NCBI RefSeq assembly: GCF_018687715.1
Contig: NC_056757.1
Coordinates: 23,287,501-23,351,500, forward strand
Length of the DNA stretch: 64,000 nt
Source: Carya illinoinensis
Lineage: Eukaryota; Streptophyta; Magnoliopsida; Fagales; Juglandaceae
Direction of reading: 5' to 3'
Made by a program: the position numbers and the translations under genes. Shown in pieces: positions 35,128-47,262 of the stretch. Below the pieces are notes generated by a model. The model did no database searches and was not told the DNA's origin. It saw nothing but the letters and a program-made list of their open reading frames with translations. Every line of letters starts with the position of its first letter. The stretch's first letter is position 1.

Positions 35128-35425
35128 CACTCTAATTAAAGTGATTAATACTTATATATATTTATAAAATATTTAATTAAAAAACTATAATGTATAATTA
35201 AAATATTTAAGCACTCTAATTAAAATGATTAATATTTAAAATATACTTACAAAATATTTAATTAAAAAACTATAAAGTATAATTAAAAATCTTTAATCAC
35301 TCTAATTAAAACCATTTGTAATACTTAAAATATACTTATAAAATATTTAATTAAAAAACTATAATGTATAATTAAAAATCTTTAAGCACTCTAATTAAAA
35401 CCATTTTTAATACTTAATTGTATGT
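35128..35425. repeat. Tandem repeat, ~86-bp period, about 3.4 copies
   Basis: Units beginning CACTCTAATTAAA at 35128, 35212, 35298 and 35387 also share AAAATATTTAATTAAAAAAC and TATAATGTATAATTAAAA. They are spaced 84-89 bp. The array lies just upstream of the Transposase_24 relic exons. Confidence 0.9.
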
Positions 35426-35429
35426 TAAA

Positions 35430-35920
35430 GTACATAAAAATCGTAATGGTGTTTGGAATAATCATGAGGCAGAGGCAAATTGTGTAAGTTTAAGCTTTTT
35501 TAATTCCATTTTCTAAAAATACTTTTGTTACCTATACTAATTTTAATGTTTGTTTGTAGGACAAGATGATATCTCTTAAGGAAACTGCTGCGGATCCATC
35601 TGATGAATTATCTGTCAACGATGCACAAATCTTTTCTTAAATTCTTGGATCACGTTCTGGATATTTGAGGGGTTTAGAATGTTACGTGAAGCCATCATCA
35701 ACATCATCATCCTCTTCTAAAGCAAGATCGAATGACGATAAGACTAAAGAATTAGAGGAAATTGCACTTGAGATAGGACAATTGAGATCGAAAGAAAAGC
35801 AGCAGATTTAGAGGCACGATTAGAAGAGAGACTACAATTAAATAACCAAAAAAGTTTGAACAATTCAAGTCAATGATGTCCGAAAACTCTATACCACCAC
35901 CACCACCACTACAATCATAA
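35430..35920 (+). pseudogene. Transposase_24 (En/Spm ORF, TNPA-type) last exons, decayed
   Basis: An exon ending at 35483 reads VHKNRNGVWNNHEAEANC and is followed by a consistent intron (GTAAGTT at 35484, TTTGTAG ending 35559). The next exon reads DKMISLKETAADPSDELS, then DAQIFS, a stop (TAA), ILGSRSGYLRGLECYVKP, a serine-rich stretch and an E/K-rich helix. It ends SIPPPPPLQS and a stop at 35918-35920. This order (xHKxxxGxxxxxEA, VLGxRxGYxRGxG, Ser-rich, coiled coil, proline tail) is that of the C-terminal half of plant Ptta/En/Spm Transposase_24 proteins encoded by CACTA elements. It supports the element's superfamily. The internal stop and frameshift near 35811 make it a relic. Confidence 0.75.
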
Positions 35921-36671
35921 TTCATTTAATTTTTTTAATTGCTTTTATTTATGATGTTTGTAAACACTTGAACAATTGATGTATATATGATTACAATTTG
36001 TGTAATATTAGTATGTTCTTTTTAATTAAATTTTGATTTTTTTGACTAATACTATTCGAACGTTAAATAACGAACCCGTTCGAATGGTGAATTAACATTT
36101 ATGCATCAATTCGAATAAAAATAGACTCATTTGAACAAAAACAACCCACTCGAACGGTATCGAGAAATACATTCCGTACGTTTGTTCGAACAATAAAATA
36201 TTCGAATAATATTATTTTTCAAAACTCCATTTGAACATAAGATTTCCAAAAATAGATTGTCTGTTCAAACGGTTAATATTTATCTTCGAACAAAAGTCAA
36301 TTGAAAAATATGTTGGTTCAAATGAACAGAATCAAATATAGTTATTGGTACGAATAAATATTTTATATTGTTCAAACAGAAGTGTAAGTTCGAACAAAAA
36401 TTTTTTCATTTGAACTTAATTCTGAGACGACATTTTGTTGTCTAAAAAAATAAATCCGTTCTAACAGTTTCGACTGGTTTTACTCAATTTTGTCCATAAA
36501 AGTATTTTTTAGAACGAAAATCAATTTTTATCTCTAAATACTTTTTGAGATGGTCTTTTTGTGATAAAATAGAGATAGAAAATTTTCATCTCTAAAAATT
36601 TTTAAAAATAAAATTTAAATTTTTTGAGTTAAAATTTTTTATCTCTAAAAAGTAATTCTCTTGTAGTCTAC

Positions 36672-39400
36672 AAAAGATCACCATATTTCTCTTAGCAAGG
36701 ATGGTGGAACTCATTTTCCAACGTGGGGTTTTCAACGTGTACAGCGCAATAATCCTATTTCACAGGGCATGCATTGGGCAATTTCATTTGTCTTTCTTAT
36801 AAGTGAATGGATTTAGTAGCAGGTTCATTTCATCTGCTACTCCTTTGATGTCACATAATCTTTTAAAGCTAGCAATCCCCATTACTTTAAAAAAATGCTG
36901 CAAAATTAGACCTGCCAAGGACAAGCCCATCATGATGATCTGTACCAGATTACTTACACAAAAAAGGCTAACCCTAAACCTAAGGGAAAGAAGTACTACG
37001 TACTTAGAACGGTTGCAATTTTTTTATTTTTTATTATCAAGTAAAAGGGAGTTAAGAGAGAACATGCCCTTCCACTAAAGGAATAATTGAAGAGAGATAC
37101 ACTCACAATTACAGTCCCATCAGTTCTTGCTTTCCTCCCCCACTACTTTAGAATTGACCGACACTTAAAAGGGTCTCTAGCATGGTTTGGAAGGTCCAAT
37201 GATTACTTTTTTTTTCCTTTTATTTATTTAGTTATTTATTTCTTTGCAATGTTGATATATGTTTGGCCTGTTATATATGATAGCAATTCAAACCCAGTAA
37301 TGCAGTCAGAACTCGAAATTTCCGTTTGTTCTGAGTTGGGTAGAAAGCTGAAGAATTGGAACAAATCGGGTCAGGGCCAGCGTGGGTTTAATTGGAAAGT
37401 ATTTAATTTGGAGAGTAATAAGATATATAATTTCAGAATATGTAAATTTTGAATACTCTATTTAATTTTTTTTTATTATTAAAAAGATAATTTTTTCATA
37501 TAAATTTTAAATTTAGTAACTCTCTTTTTAAAAAATACACAGAACTTACTGTAATTACAAATATTACTTATCTAATATACCTAATCCACTGAATATTCAG
37601 AAAGGGTGTTTGAAACACAAGAAGGGATTGAGACAGTAAAAGTAGTAGAGAGTAGGGTTAATATATGTTTAGGGTTAGGTGGGTTGATTAGTAGGGATCT
37701 TAGGCTCAAATTTCATGCTTCTAACTTTAGTTGATATAAAAAGAATGCCTCTTTATCGGGATTATGAACCATATTTGAATAAGAATCATGTAATGATGAA
37801 AACATGGAGTCAGAAAAGCTTAGGGGCCGGCAGGGATCGAGAGTTGAACGACAGATATGCTTCATCTCATCATCATCATCGCCAAGCTCAAGTTTATCTA
37901 ATTAATTAACCCACCACTGAATAGTGAAAAGAAACTGCTTTTTAGTACATATTATTATCATCTCTCATACCTTTAATAAAAATAACGTACATGAGTTGAA
38001 TCCGTGAATAGAAAAAGAATCATATATAGGTCAAGATCATGATCTTGGTACCCTTGTTTCCAAACCTCTAAAATACGAATACAATATACATAAAAATGGA
38101 TTTGAATATTCTAAAATTTCTTTCCAACCATAAAGTTACGAGTGTAGAAAAATAGACACATTAAGTAGGTCTCATAATATTTATGATTTTCTATATAAAC
38201 TTCTCGTACATTATTAAATGTTCGATAAATACATGTAAGACTCATTTTATATATCTATATTTAAGAATGTCGGTGTTGAAATTAATTGGAATAATATTGT
38301 AAATTGGGGTTGACAGAGAACTAGTGTGCCACTTGATATAACCTTTCCCTGTATAAAATGATGACATTTATAATTATAATACATTCCTGTTTATTTAGGC
38401 ATGCAATTACCATCGTTATGCATGCTCTCTCATTTTCAAGTATATATTTGGGTATAGTTTGCAGACCGGACAATTAATTGAAAGTGGAAGATGCCGGGAC
38501 AGTTAGTCAAAATGAAGAGATAGAAGCTTGAAAATTACAGTAGTAGTTTTACCTGCATGGGTAAATTAATATTGATCATGAATGTAATTAATAGCTATCT
38601 ATGACTTTTTCTACGTTGGTCAGACGAAACTCCCAAAATTACCCAACATTGTTACTTTTATTTTGTCAAAGATTCGCGTGCAATGCATGGATGGACACCA
38701 TGAATGAATGTGACGCGACAAAATGGGAATTCAACTTTAGCTTATTATTGACTGTGAGAAAAAAAAGAAAAGAAAAGATGGGCACCATTGAGATATATAT
38801 ACTTATTTGAATGATTAATAAGTGTACCCCAATATGATCTTTTCGTAAGTGTTACTTACTTTCACATGAAAACTACACATCATGCTTTTAATTTATTATT
38901 TGGCGGAGTGAAATTCATGTTTTTTCGTTGTTATTATTCTCTCAACATTTCATGATATATTATCAAATAATTGGCCTACAAGTTAGACATACAAAATAAT
39001 TTCCAATCATCTATTAATATTACTTAATGACCAGATAGTGGAAAATGGTGATAAAAGGCCGATAATTGGTGGATATATAGCATTACTGATCTCTATGAAT
39101 GCATCTCACAAATAAATTTACCATTAATGTGATTGGTTGTGATACATCAAATTGTAAAACTTATTTTTTTCATATGAAAGAAATTTTACGTATTGTATTT
39201 AACCATATTAATTTGTAAACTTTAGTTATCATTCATCTTATAATAAAAATGACAATAATTTCGATAATCAGTGGAAGCTGGCAGGGGATGGTAAATTTAT
39301 GTATATTTACCTCCCCTAGTTTATGTATATGATGTTGGCGGAAGCAAATATTCATGTGCACATGACGTCATTTCAAGATGTGTTATGTCGATCTTAGGTT
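36672..39400. other. Intergenic, no supported gene
   Basis: Small frames at 36803-37078, 37087-37452 and 38601-38810 show no recognisable domain. There is no repeat structure beyond AT-rich runs and a short (ATC)n at 37867-37879. Confidence 0.4.
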
Positions 39401-39403
39401 TTA

Positions 39404-39736
39404 TTTGGTTACACAGAAAAGATGAGATGAGAAATCTATGAATAGCAGTGATATAATTTGTGAATAGCACTAGGAAAATTGTTTGAGCTAACCTTTCATT
39501 AAGTTTTGGAAAATGAAAAAAATGTTGAATAAAAAAAATTATAAAGTTAAAAGATGGTTATAATAAAATTTTTATTTTAGGATTTGAAAAATTTGATTTA
39601 TTTATTTATTTTACATTATGTTTAAAAAAATTATAATGATTAAATAAAAAATTTAAATTTAAAATTAAAAAATATTTATATTTAAATAGTGTTTAAATAA
39701 TGAAATAAAATAATTTTAAAAATTTGTGAAACCAAA
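39404..39736. mobile_element. AT-rich MITE, family copy 2, 333 bp
   Basis: Ends TTTGGTTACACA and, on the minus strand, TTTGGTTTCACA form inverted repeats. Just inside the left end is AGATGAGATGAGAAATC. The interior shares AGGATTTGAAAAATTTGATT and TAATGATTAAAT with the copy at 21885-22055. No transposase is present. The target duplication is not obvious. Confidence 0.7.
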
Positions 39737-40062
39737 CTAATTCTTAAAATACGTGTCACGACTTTTTGTCGTGCTTTTATATGGCATATATAAGGGATAG
39801 CCGTGGAGAACTTGAAAACCATAAAGTAATTAGCAACTTGTTTTTATAATGGGCGGCCAAAACCCATCAACCAATGAGTTGTTTAGTTCTAAAAGAAAGA
39901 GTTATCCTATTTTTAGTGTGTGAAACCAATGGTGGTGTTTGACACCACCAACCAAGGATCTTGTGATGAACAAAGGGCCTGTTGCCTTTTTGTAGGTTAC
40001 TTATAGAGGTTATTTTTATAGAGTAGTAGGAGTCTAATTAGCCTTGTAAATCTTTTTCTTTC

Positions 40063-40195
40063 TAGGAGTTTGAGTCTCTCTCCTATTAGAAACCATCTCT
40101 TTTCTCTTAGGAGTCTGAGTTTATCTCTTGTTAAGAGTGTGAATCCATCTATTGCTAGAAGTGTAAGTCATCTCCCTCCTAAGAGTTTGAGTCCC
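40063..40195. repeat. 24-bp tandem repeat, about five copies
   Basis: Units of the type AGGAGTYTGAGTYYATCTCY start at about 40064, 40109, 40133, 40157 and 40181, so spacing is 24 bp apart from one longer gap. It lies in sequence that resembles a retroelement LTR but has no identifiable ends. Confidence 0.75.
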
Positions 40196-41034
40196 TTATT
40201 GACTTTATCTCTTAGCTAAAATTGTGGGAGTTCAAATATCATTTGTAGCTACCCTGCTAATTTTCTTTGTGCTGGCACATGGAAAATTAAATACTTTGCA
40301 TTCTTTGTACCTGCCTTTTACCCTGCTGGCTCGTGGGTGTCTGCTTGCTTTTGTTTTTCCCTACCCCACCGAGGATCCATGCTAGTTAGTGCGTGTGGGT
40401 GTCTTCACTTCCTTTTGGTTAGCTACCAGTTGGCTGTACCGTGAACGAGGCTTGACCTTTGGTGGCTCGGCCTTTTGGTTGTCTTGGGAATCTTCAAGTC
40501 AACCGGGATGAAGGTAACTTGCAGAAAAAGCAATTCTGGTAGTTGTGAAGCCTTAGAAGGTCTTGAGAATCTTCAAGTCAATAATGTACAAAATAAATTT
40601 AGAAACTTGGTAATTGGTTTCCTGTTTGGTCCCTGGTTTGTTGTTGGTGTTCGCTGGTAATAACCTGCACTTAAGTGATTAGGGAGCTGGTCGACTCACT
40701 CTCAAAGGAAACTAGCGCAAGACGGTTGTGAAGCTTGGTAGCTAATTCCAAAAGGTAACTCTCTCTCAAGAGCTTGGTGGGTCGCTCCTGAAGGTAACGA
40801 GCTTGAGGCAGTTGTGGCATGAGCATAGACGCTTGACGTTTGCTGGAGAAGATTTTGTGCTCATATTATAGTCTAGGTGAAAGAGGTCAAGCAATCCAGA
40901 GAGTTGCCCGCCTATTAAGGGCCTGGGAGGTCGGGTGGTCATTGGCCTTTCCCGCTTGTTTGCTCGTCAAGAGGGAGGCCTGGTAGTCTGATAACTTGTC
41001 CCACCTATTGACTCTCTATGAGGTGGGAGTGGTG

Positions 41035-41425
41035 TCGGGCAGTCCTTGACCTTTCCCTTTTTCATGGGAACCTCGAGTCGTTTAGGCTCGTCATTGGTAT
41101 TTTAGGGTGGTGTGGTCTAATGACTTCCGTGCCCTTTTTACATGGCACTGCGAGTCGTTTAGACTCATCATAGGTTTTTAAGGGTGGCATGATCTGATGA
41201 CTTTCGTGCCCTTTTTACATGGCACCATAAGTCGTTTAAGCTCGGCATAGGTGTTTAAGGATGATGTGGTCTGATGATTTTCGCACCCTTTTTATACAGC
41301 ACCGCGAATTGTTTGGACTTGTCATAAGTGTTTAAGGGTGGTGTGGTCTGATGATCTCCACGCCCTTTTTACATGGCACTGTGAGCTACTAAGGCTCGTC
41401 ATTGGTGTATGGAGGGATACTTGAC
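41035..41425. repeat. 77-bp tandem repeat, about five copies
   Basis: GCCCTTTTTACATGGCAC and its variants recur at about 41054, 41131, 41208, 41285 and 41362, an exact 77-bp step. Each is followed by a GAGTCGTTTAGACTC-like block and GGTGTTTAAGGGTGGTGTGG. The array abuts the truncated integrase end of the Ty3 element at about 41525. The 39.75-41.03 kb and 41.43-41.52 kb flanks hold no recognisable coding sequence and may be noncoding retroelement DNA. Confidence 0.9.
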
Positions 41426-41524
41426 TGCACTGTTGTGGCAGGACGCTGAGTTCAATCGTCACGATAAATTTTCACTAAAAACCAAATAGGCTAGTGTAAT
41501 ACAAATGACAAGTTTAAGATTTGT

Positions 41525-44500
41525 AAACTTGAGCTATTCCACTAGAGTGTGGAGAAGCCTACCAATGTCCCTCTTCAATTGTGGCCAATAATATCGCTTG
41601 GCAACCAAAGCAATAGTCTTGTCTCACCCCACATGACCTCCCAAACCTTCACCATGTAACTCACGTATCATATGTTCATGTAGAGAAATCCGTGGGATGC
41701 ACAGTTGGTTGCCATGAAATAGACAGTCATCTTGAATACGGAAATCTGCCATAGGTAACTTGAGTTTGCACTTCTTCCAAGTCTCGGGAAAGTCATCATC
41801 TTCAACATAGAGATCTTTGAGTTGCTCAAAGCCAATAATTTCAGTCTATAGGGTGGCCAAATGTTCCCCCCATCGGCTGAGGGTGTCTACAACCTTGTTG
41901 TGCTGACCTGACCTATACTTAAGGACCATAGTGAATTTTTGTATTGCATTCGGTTTATGTGGATTTGAGTATTAATTAACTTCAACGCATGGTGGTCACT
42001 ATACAGCACGAACTCACTTTGGACCAAATAGTGCTCCCAATGTTTTAAAGACCTAATTATCACGTAGAACTCAAACTCGTAGATAGTCCCCTTGCACCTT
42101 GCTTTGTTTAATTTTTCTATGAAAAATTCAACAAGTGAGCCTTCTCGTGAGAGAACGGCCCCAATGTCAATAGTGGAAGTATCGCACTCTACTTCAAATA
42201 ATTTTTCAAAGCTGGGCAGTGCAAGAACTGGGGCTGTAGATAACTTCTCTTTAATGACAGCAAAGCTCATGTCTTGTTCATCACCCCACTGAAATCTACC
42301 CTTCTTCATGCATTCATTAATTGGTGCCGCTAGAGTGCTAAAATTTTGAATAAACCGCTGGTAGGAAGTGGCTAGTCCATGGAAGCTTCGAACTTGCCTA
42401 AGGGATGATGGGCGTGGCCACTCTCGGATAGCTTGAACCTTTGCTTCATCCACATGAATTCCATCTGCACCAACAAAGAAAACTAGAAATAGTAATCTGT
42501 TGGTGATAAAATTGCACTTCTTTATATTGATGTACAACTTGCTCTCCCTTAGAACTAAGAGCATTTCGCGTAAATGCACCATGTGTTGTTGTTTATCTTG
42601 GTTGTACAGGAGAATAGCATCAAAATATACAACAATGAACTTGCTAATGAAAGGCTTGAGAGTTTGGTGCATGACCCTTATAAAGGTGCTGGGTGCGTTG
42701 GACAAGTCAAATGGCATGACCAGCCACTCGTAAAGTCCTTCCTTTGTCTTGAAAGTTGTTTTCCACTCGTCGCCTAGTCAAATTCTTATTTGATAGCCAC
42801 TCCTTAAATCAAGTTTCGAAAAAATTCTTGAGCCTGCAAGCATGCCTAGCATGTCATTTAATCACAGTATATGAAATCTATATTTTATCATGATTTTATT
42901 AATGGCACGACTGTCCACGCACATCCTCCAACTACTATCCTTATTTGGAGTGAGTAAGGCTAGAATAGCATAGGGTCTCATACTCTCACGAATCAGCTCC
43001 TTGCAAATGAGGTCCTCGACTTGATCTTGAAGAATTTTGTGCTCATTAGGACTCATTCAGTAATGTGGCAAGTTGGGGAGACTAGCGCCTGGTACCAAGT
43101 CAATGCAGTGTTATATGTCTCGCATGGGGGTAGACCAGTCGGCAATTCATTAGGAGTAATGTCCGAAAATTCTTCAAGTAGTTGTTGAACATGGGGAGAA
43201 AATTCGGGAACAACCTCTTCAGTCCTCCCTTTCACCACCAATGTTAAAATTTCTCCATTCTCTTTTGCATCCATCAGGAATTGATCTTTGGTTACTATAA
43301 GAAAATTATTCTTCTTCTCAAGCACTGCTACTTCATTGGACTTCTCTCTCGTGGGCAACAACACCACATTCTTTTCCTACCACCAAAACGATTAAGTGTT
43401 GTCATGCCCCTTATATGTGGCGTCCACATCAAATTGCCACTACCTTCCGAGCAACACGTGACACGCGTCCATCTCCACCACGTCATAGTCTGCTACATTG
43501 TTATAGAATTTTTCAATTGAAAATGGAACTCGACAAGTAGTGGTTACCTTAGTCTCGGCACCCTTCTTTATCCAATTGATCTTGTATGGCCTGGGATGCT
43601 TCTCTGTGCTTAGTTGTAATGTAGAAACCAACGCCTTTGACACAATAGTTTCACAACTCGTACTGTCAATACTCAAATTGTAAACTTTTTGATTAATGGT
43701 GCAATGGGTTTTGAAAATAATGTGCCTCTGGGTATGATCCACAAGCTTCAGCGTTAGGAGGAGTCTTTGAATAACGCAATTCACTAGGTCACCCTCATCA
43801 CCTTCAACGAGTTTGTCTTCTTCCACTGACTCCTCTTCATTCTCCTTGGTTGAATCCTCACCATCCACCATGTTAATGGCTCTTCGAGTAGGATATTCGT
43901 TGGAGTGATGTCTTAGCTGATTGCAGTGAAAACACTTGCCACTAATAGGCTTGTTATCAGGGTTTTGGTTTAGGCTTCCCCTGCTCCCAGTTGGAGTGGC
44001 ATTGGATTTAGGAATCTAGTGAATACTTTGCATCCTTTGGTCACGACTGGAGGAAGGGACGTGTGGTGGATTTCATTGAGTTGGTGGTTCAGTTCCTCTG
44101 TTTGCCTTGCATTGCTTGGTGACCTAGTTGGGGGGCGGGTAAGTTATTAACTCAATTTTCATAGCCAAACTGCTTCTGATAAGGTCCATATAGTATGCAA
44201 GGTGACCTTGTCCTGGATGGCAACATGTAGTCCCCCAATGTACCTTGTCACTTGCTTCCCATCAGTCTCTGAGAATTCAATTGATAAAATTCTTCAGTAT
44301 ATTCATTGATAGTCCTTTCTACCTGCTTGCAATTCTGGCATTCTTGGTACAAGAGTTGTTCATAGTTTGGTGGAAGGAATTGTTCCCTCATCAACCTCTT
44401 CATTTTGGACCATACACAGACGGGTTGCTTACCTTGGCGTCTTCAGTTGTTATGCGTTTGTTCCCCCCAAGCTGATGCTCCACCCCGTAGCTTGTAGGCT

Positions 44501-44960
44501 ACTAACTTAACTTGTTGATTTTCTTGTATTTGCATGTAGTCAAAGAATTTTTCCACTTCCAATAGCCAATCAAGAAAACTCTCAGCTGAAGATGACTGTT
44601 GAAACATGGCAAATCAATTTTGATTTTGAAGTTGGTATTGCCATCACAACCCCTTTGATTTCCTCCTTCCGCCAAGTCTTCGAATTCTTCATCGTTAGAG
44701 GAGTTGTCTCCACCAAGGTTTAGTGGTGGTCGTCTGGGTTCCCTTCCTCCACCTGGATGAGCCCCATCTCCTTGCCTTCCGTTTTGGTCCCCATTGCCCT
44801 CCACATGGACATTGGTGATGGAGCTTTTAATTTCTTGTAAAATGCGTTCAATCCCCTCAAACCACTGCTGGTTTTGTTGGTTTTGGGTTTGGATAGAGTT
44901 CCAAAGGGCTTGCGTGCTAAGGTCCTCATTCCTGTGTTGGTTGCCTTCGTTTCTTGCCAT
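41525..44960 (-). pseudogene. Ty3/gypsy gag-pol (chromovirus-like), 3'-truncated and mutated
   Basis: In minus-strand order there is a gag start (MARNEGNQHRNEDLSTQ) at 44960. A zinc knuckle reading CFHCNQLRHHSNEY has tyrosine in place of the last cysteine. The protease site is NLSIDSTSCETIV (DST for DSG). RT begins [12 protein letters not shown] and has an FDA motif ([10 protein letters not shown]) where YxDD is catalytic. RNase H reads [12 protein letters not shown]. The integrase zinc-binding part reads IRELHGEGLGGHVG, then YYWPQLKRDIGRL. Integrase stops at about 41525, so the DDE core and 3' LTR are lost. Stops and frameshifts divide it into several open pieces (44502-44960, 43440-43871, 43053-43367, 42862-43056, 41887-42717). 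Wording of RT and the primer site suggest a chromovirus, but the chromodomain end is missing. Confidence 0.9.
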
Positions 44961-44969
44961 TGATTCAGG

Positions 44970-44991
44970 CGAAACCTTGCTCCGATGCCAA
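44970..44991 (-). other. Ty3 primer-binding site
   Basis: On the minus strand, TTGGCATCGGAGCAAGG immediately follows the LTR end. It is a degenerate match to the initiator-methionine-tRNA site TGGTATCAGAGCAAGG. Confidence 0.75.
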
Positions 44992-44992
44992 T

Positions 44993-45365
44993 TGACGTAG
45001 CTGAAACGTACAAAGAATAAGAAAATTCAAAAAGAGCTATGTCTTCCCAAATAACTAGTCACAAGTTTTATTGATAAAACTTTGCAATGCTTACAATATT
45101 CAAAGATGATTGCTGACTATCTATCCCATATTCGGTCCTCTCATATAGAAGAAACCAAACTAAGGAAACTTATTTGGAAAGGAAAGATATTGCTAGCACA
45201 ATAACAATTAAAGAAACTTTATTAAAAGGAAATTAAAACATGATCCTTTTAGGAAGCTGTCAAACACCTCATTTGTTCACGGCTACATTTCCTGATTCAT
45301 TTTTGGAAAGTCACATGCTGCCCCAATCTCGCCTGCTGCATCAGTCAGGTCCACGGGTCATGTCA
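44993..45365 (-). mobile_element. 5' LTR of the minus-strand Ty3 element
   Basis: A 373-bp LTR bounded by TGACGTAGC on the left and GGGTCATGTCA on the right (inverted TGACRT termini), next to the primer-binding site. The matching 3' LTR was not found in the window, consistent with loss of everything beyond the start of integrase. Confidence 0.7.
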
Positions 45366-47134
45366 CATATATATTGTCACTCTTATCCTATGTAAAAGCC
45401 ATAAATTGTATTTAAACTCATAGAATCATTTTAAAAAAAATCATATATATTTTTAGGTAAATTGTTTAAACGTCCTGTTTATCGCGCGTAGGACTGTTCA
45501 TCCGGGTTCCGGACCGGGAATCCGGGTATACCCGGCTCGGAACTCGGGTCTCAAATCCGGGTCGGAATCCGAACTGACTTAACACGGGTCAGACCCAGTC
45601 CGGAACCCGGATGGATCCGGATTTTTCAAAACCCGTATTCCGGGTTGAACCCAGATTTATTTTATTTTATTTTTTAAATCAGAAACCTCAAGCATTTGGT
45701 TAAATTTTTCTCTAATAAAAAAATAATGTCAAAAACATTTTTTTTTTTTTACCTAAAAGTCTATATTTCAAGAAATTATATTGAAAAGCATAATAGCATC
45801 GAACATTGTTCAATTTTTACCAAAAAAGACTTTTTTTTGTTTAAAAACATATATTTCAGAAAATCATGTAAAAGAAACTAAAGTTAGAAACTAATTACCT
45901 TTCTAACTAAATGTATGTAAAAGAAAATATATCCATATTACATGCAACATACAATGCAAACTACATATTAGATTATTTAGTATTTATACATTACATTACA
46001 TTAACAAACACAAAATTACAACATATGAATTACAAAACACAACTTTGAAAAATCTTCTAGACCTCCTTCCTCTTTGATGATGCTGCAAATCTTCTCGAAT
46101 GCACCTTCAAAGACCACAATTTTTTTAATCTCCTAAAATCACAAAACCATATTACCTCGCAAGGAAAATAATATATATATATATATATATATATTTTGGA
46201 AGTGCAAATTTTCTGACATCTTCAAATATATATATAATTTATTTTCTTTTCTATCAAATAAATTAGAAACATATATGAACACAAATATACATTCAGTGAA
46301 TATATTACCTGACATCTTCTATTTGAGCTGGGAGATGCAACCAACAGTCTCAGGTGTTGGTAGTCCTAATGCTTTCATTCATATTAAGTACAGAAAAATA
46401 AACAAAAACCTAGTGCTTCCATGCTTTCTAATTCATAACATATTCATGTCAATGGTAGAGATGACATGAATATGTATAGGTAAATAGGCCTAAAGCCTTG
46501 ATTGATTGTGGTTGGTTTGTTGCCATAGCTACTTCATTCCAAGTTATTTTTTTTACCTCATTAAGCTACCTCTTACACAAAAACCAACCCTTTGAATCTG
46601 AATAGAAAACATAACAAGTCACACAAAAACCAATTCCAGAAAATGCAATTTTCACAATAAAGTTTCATTGTTAGAAATTCAGCTATGGGCCAATTCACTC
46701 TGATTGATTCCCAGATTTCATTCTAAGTCTACAAAATCCCCATATCTTGAAAGCCCAAAGACTAAATATCAAAACATCAGGATATGAAATGTTAGAAGGT
46801 TATAAGCCTTTAACATTAATATATAGAATATATTATGAGTGCATAAAAATGAATCTAAATATTCTTGTATTAGTTGAAATGCAACTCTGTTTGATATGAC
46901 ACTCACAAGGCATGAAATTTTTGTGTCTAAAGCCAAAGCAAAGTGATTAACTTTAATTTGATGGAGATGGGCATCATGATCATCAAAAGCATGAACAGGC
47001 AAGGTAGGTCACATGAAAAAGAGCAAAATAATGAAACATTTATTTGTTTGTTAATCATGAGACCCATCAAGCAAACGATTTTCCTTTTTTTTTTTCAAAA
47101 ATATCTTGATTTGTTCATTTAGATAGAGCTAGCA

Positions 47135-47262
47135 TATATGCTGGAGAAAGCAGATGGAGTGGTTTGTATATGCTGGATTAAAAATCAAATGCCTGTTTGT
47201 ATATGCTAGAGAAAGCAGATGGAGTGGTTTGTATATGCTGGATTAAAAATCAAATGCCTATT
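47135..47262. repeat. 65-bp tandem duplication within the hAT element
   Basis: Two nearly identical copies start at 47135 and 47200. Each contains TATATGCTGGAGAAAGCAGA (one base differs), then GGAGTGGTTTGTATATGCTG and GATTAAAAATCAAATGCCT. Confidence 0.95.

Larger units (their letters stand above)
31008..36668. mobile_element. CACTA (En/Spm) transposon, non-autonomous, 5.66 kb
   Basis: The left end is CACTACAACAAATTTGATTT; the right end read on the minus strand is GACTACAAGAGAATTAC, with one changed outer base. Both are followed inward by copies of a TTTTTAGAGA(C/T) motif (ATCTCTAAAAAGT). A 3-bp duplication TAC flanks both ends (31005-31007 and 36669-36671), as expected for CACTA. Many TTCGAA/TTCGAAC-type motifs are scattered in both orientations in the outer parts (31120-31330, 32890-33670, 34290-34520, 34990-35115, 36050-36480), resembling the subterminal transposase-binding repeats of this superfamily. 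The interior carries two gene relics but no TNP2-type transposase. Confidence 0.87.

Noticed and set aside
44245..44475. Plus-strand 76-codon frame inside the minus-strand Ty3 gag
   Set aside because: Complementary shadow of gag sequence.
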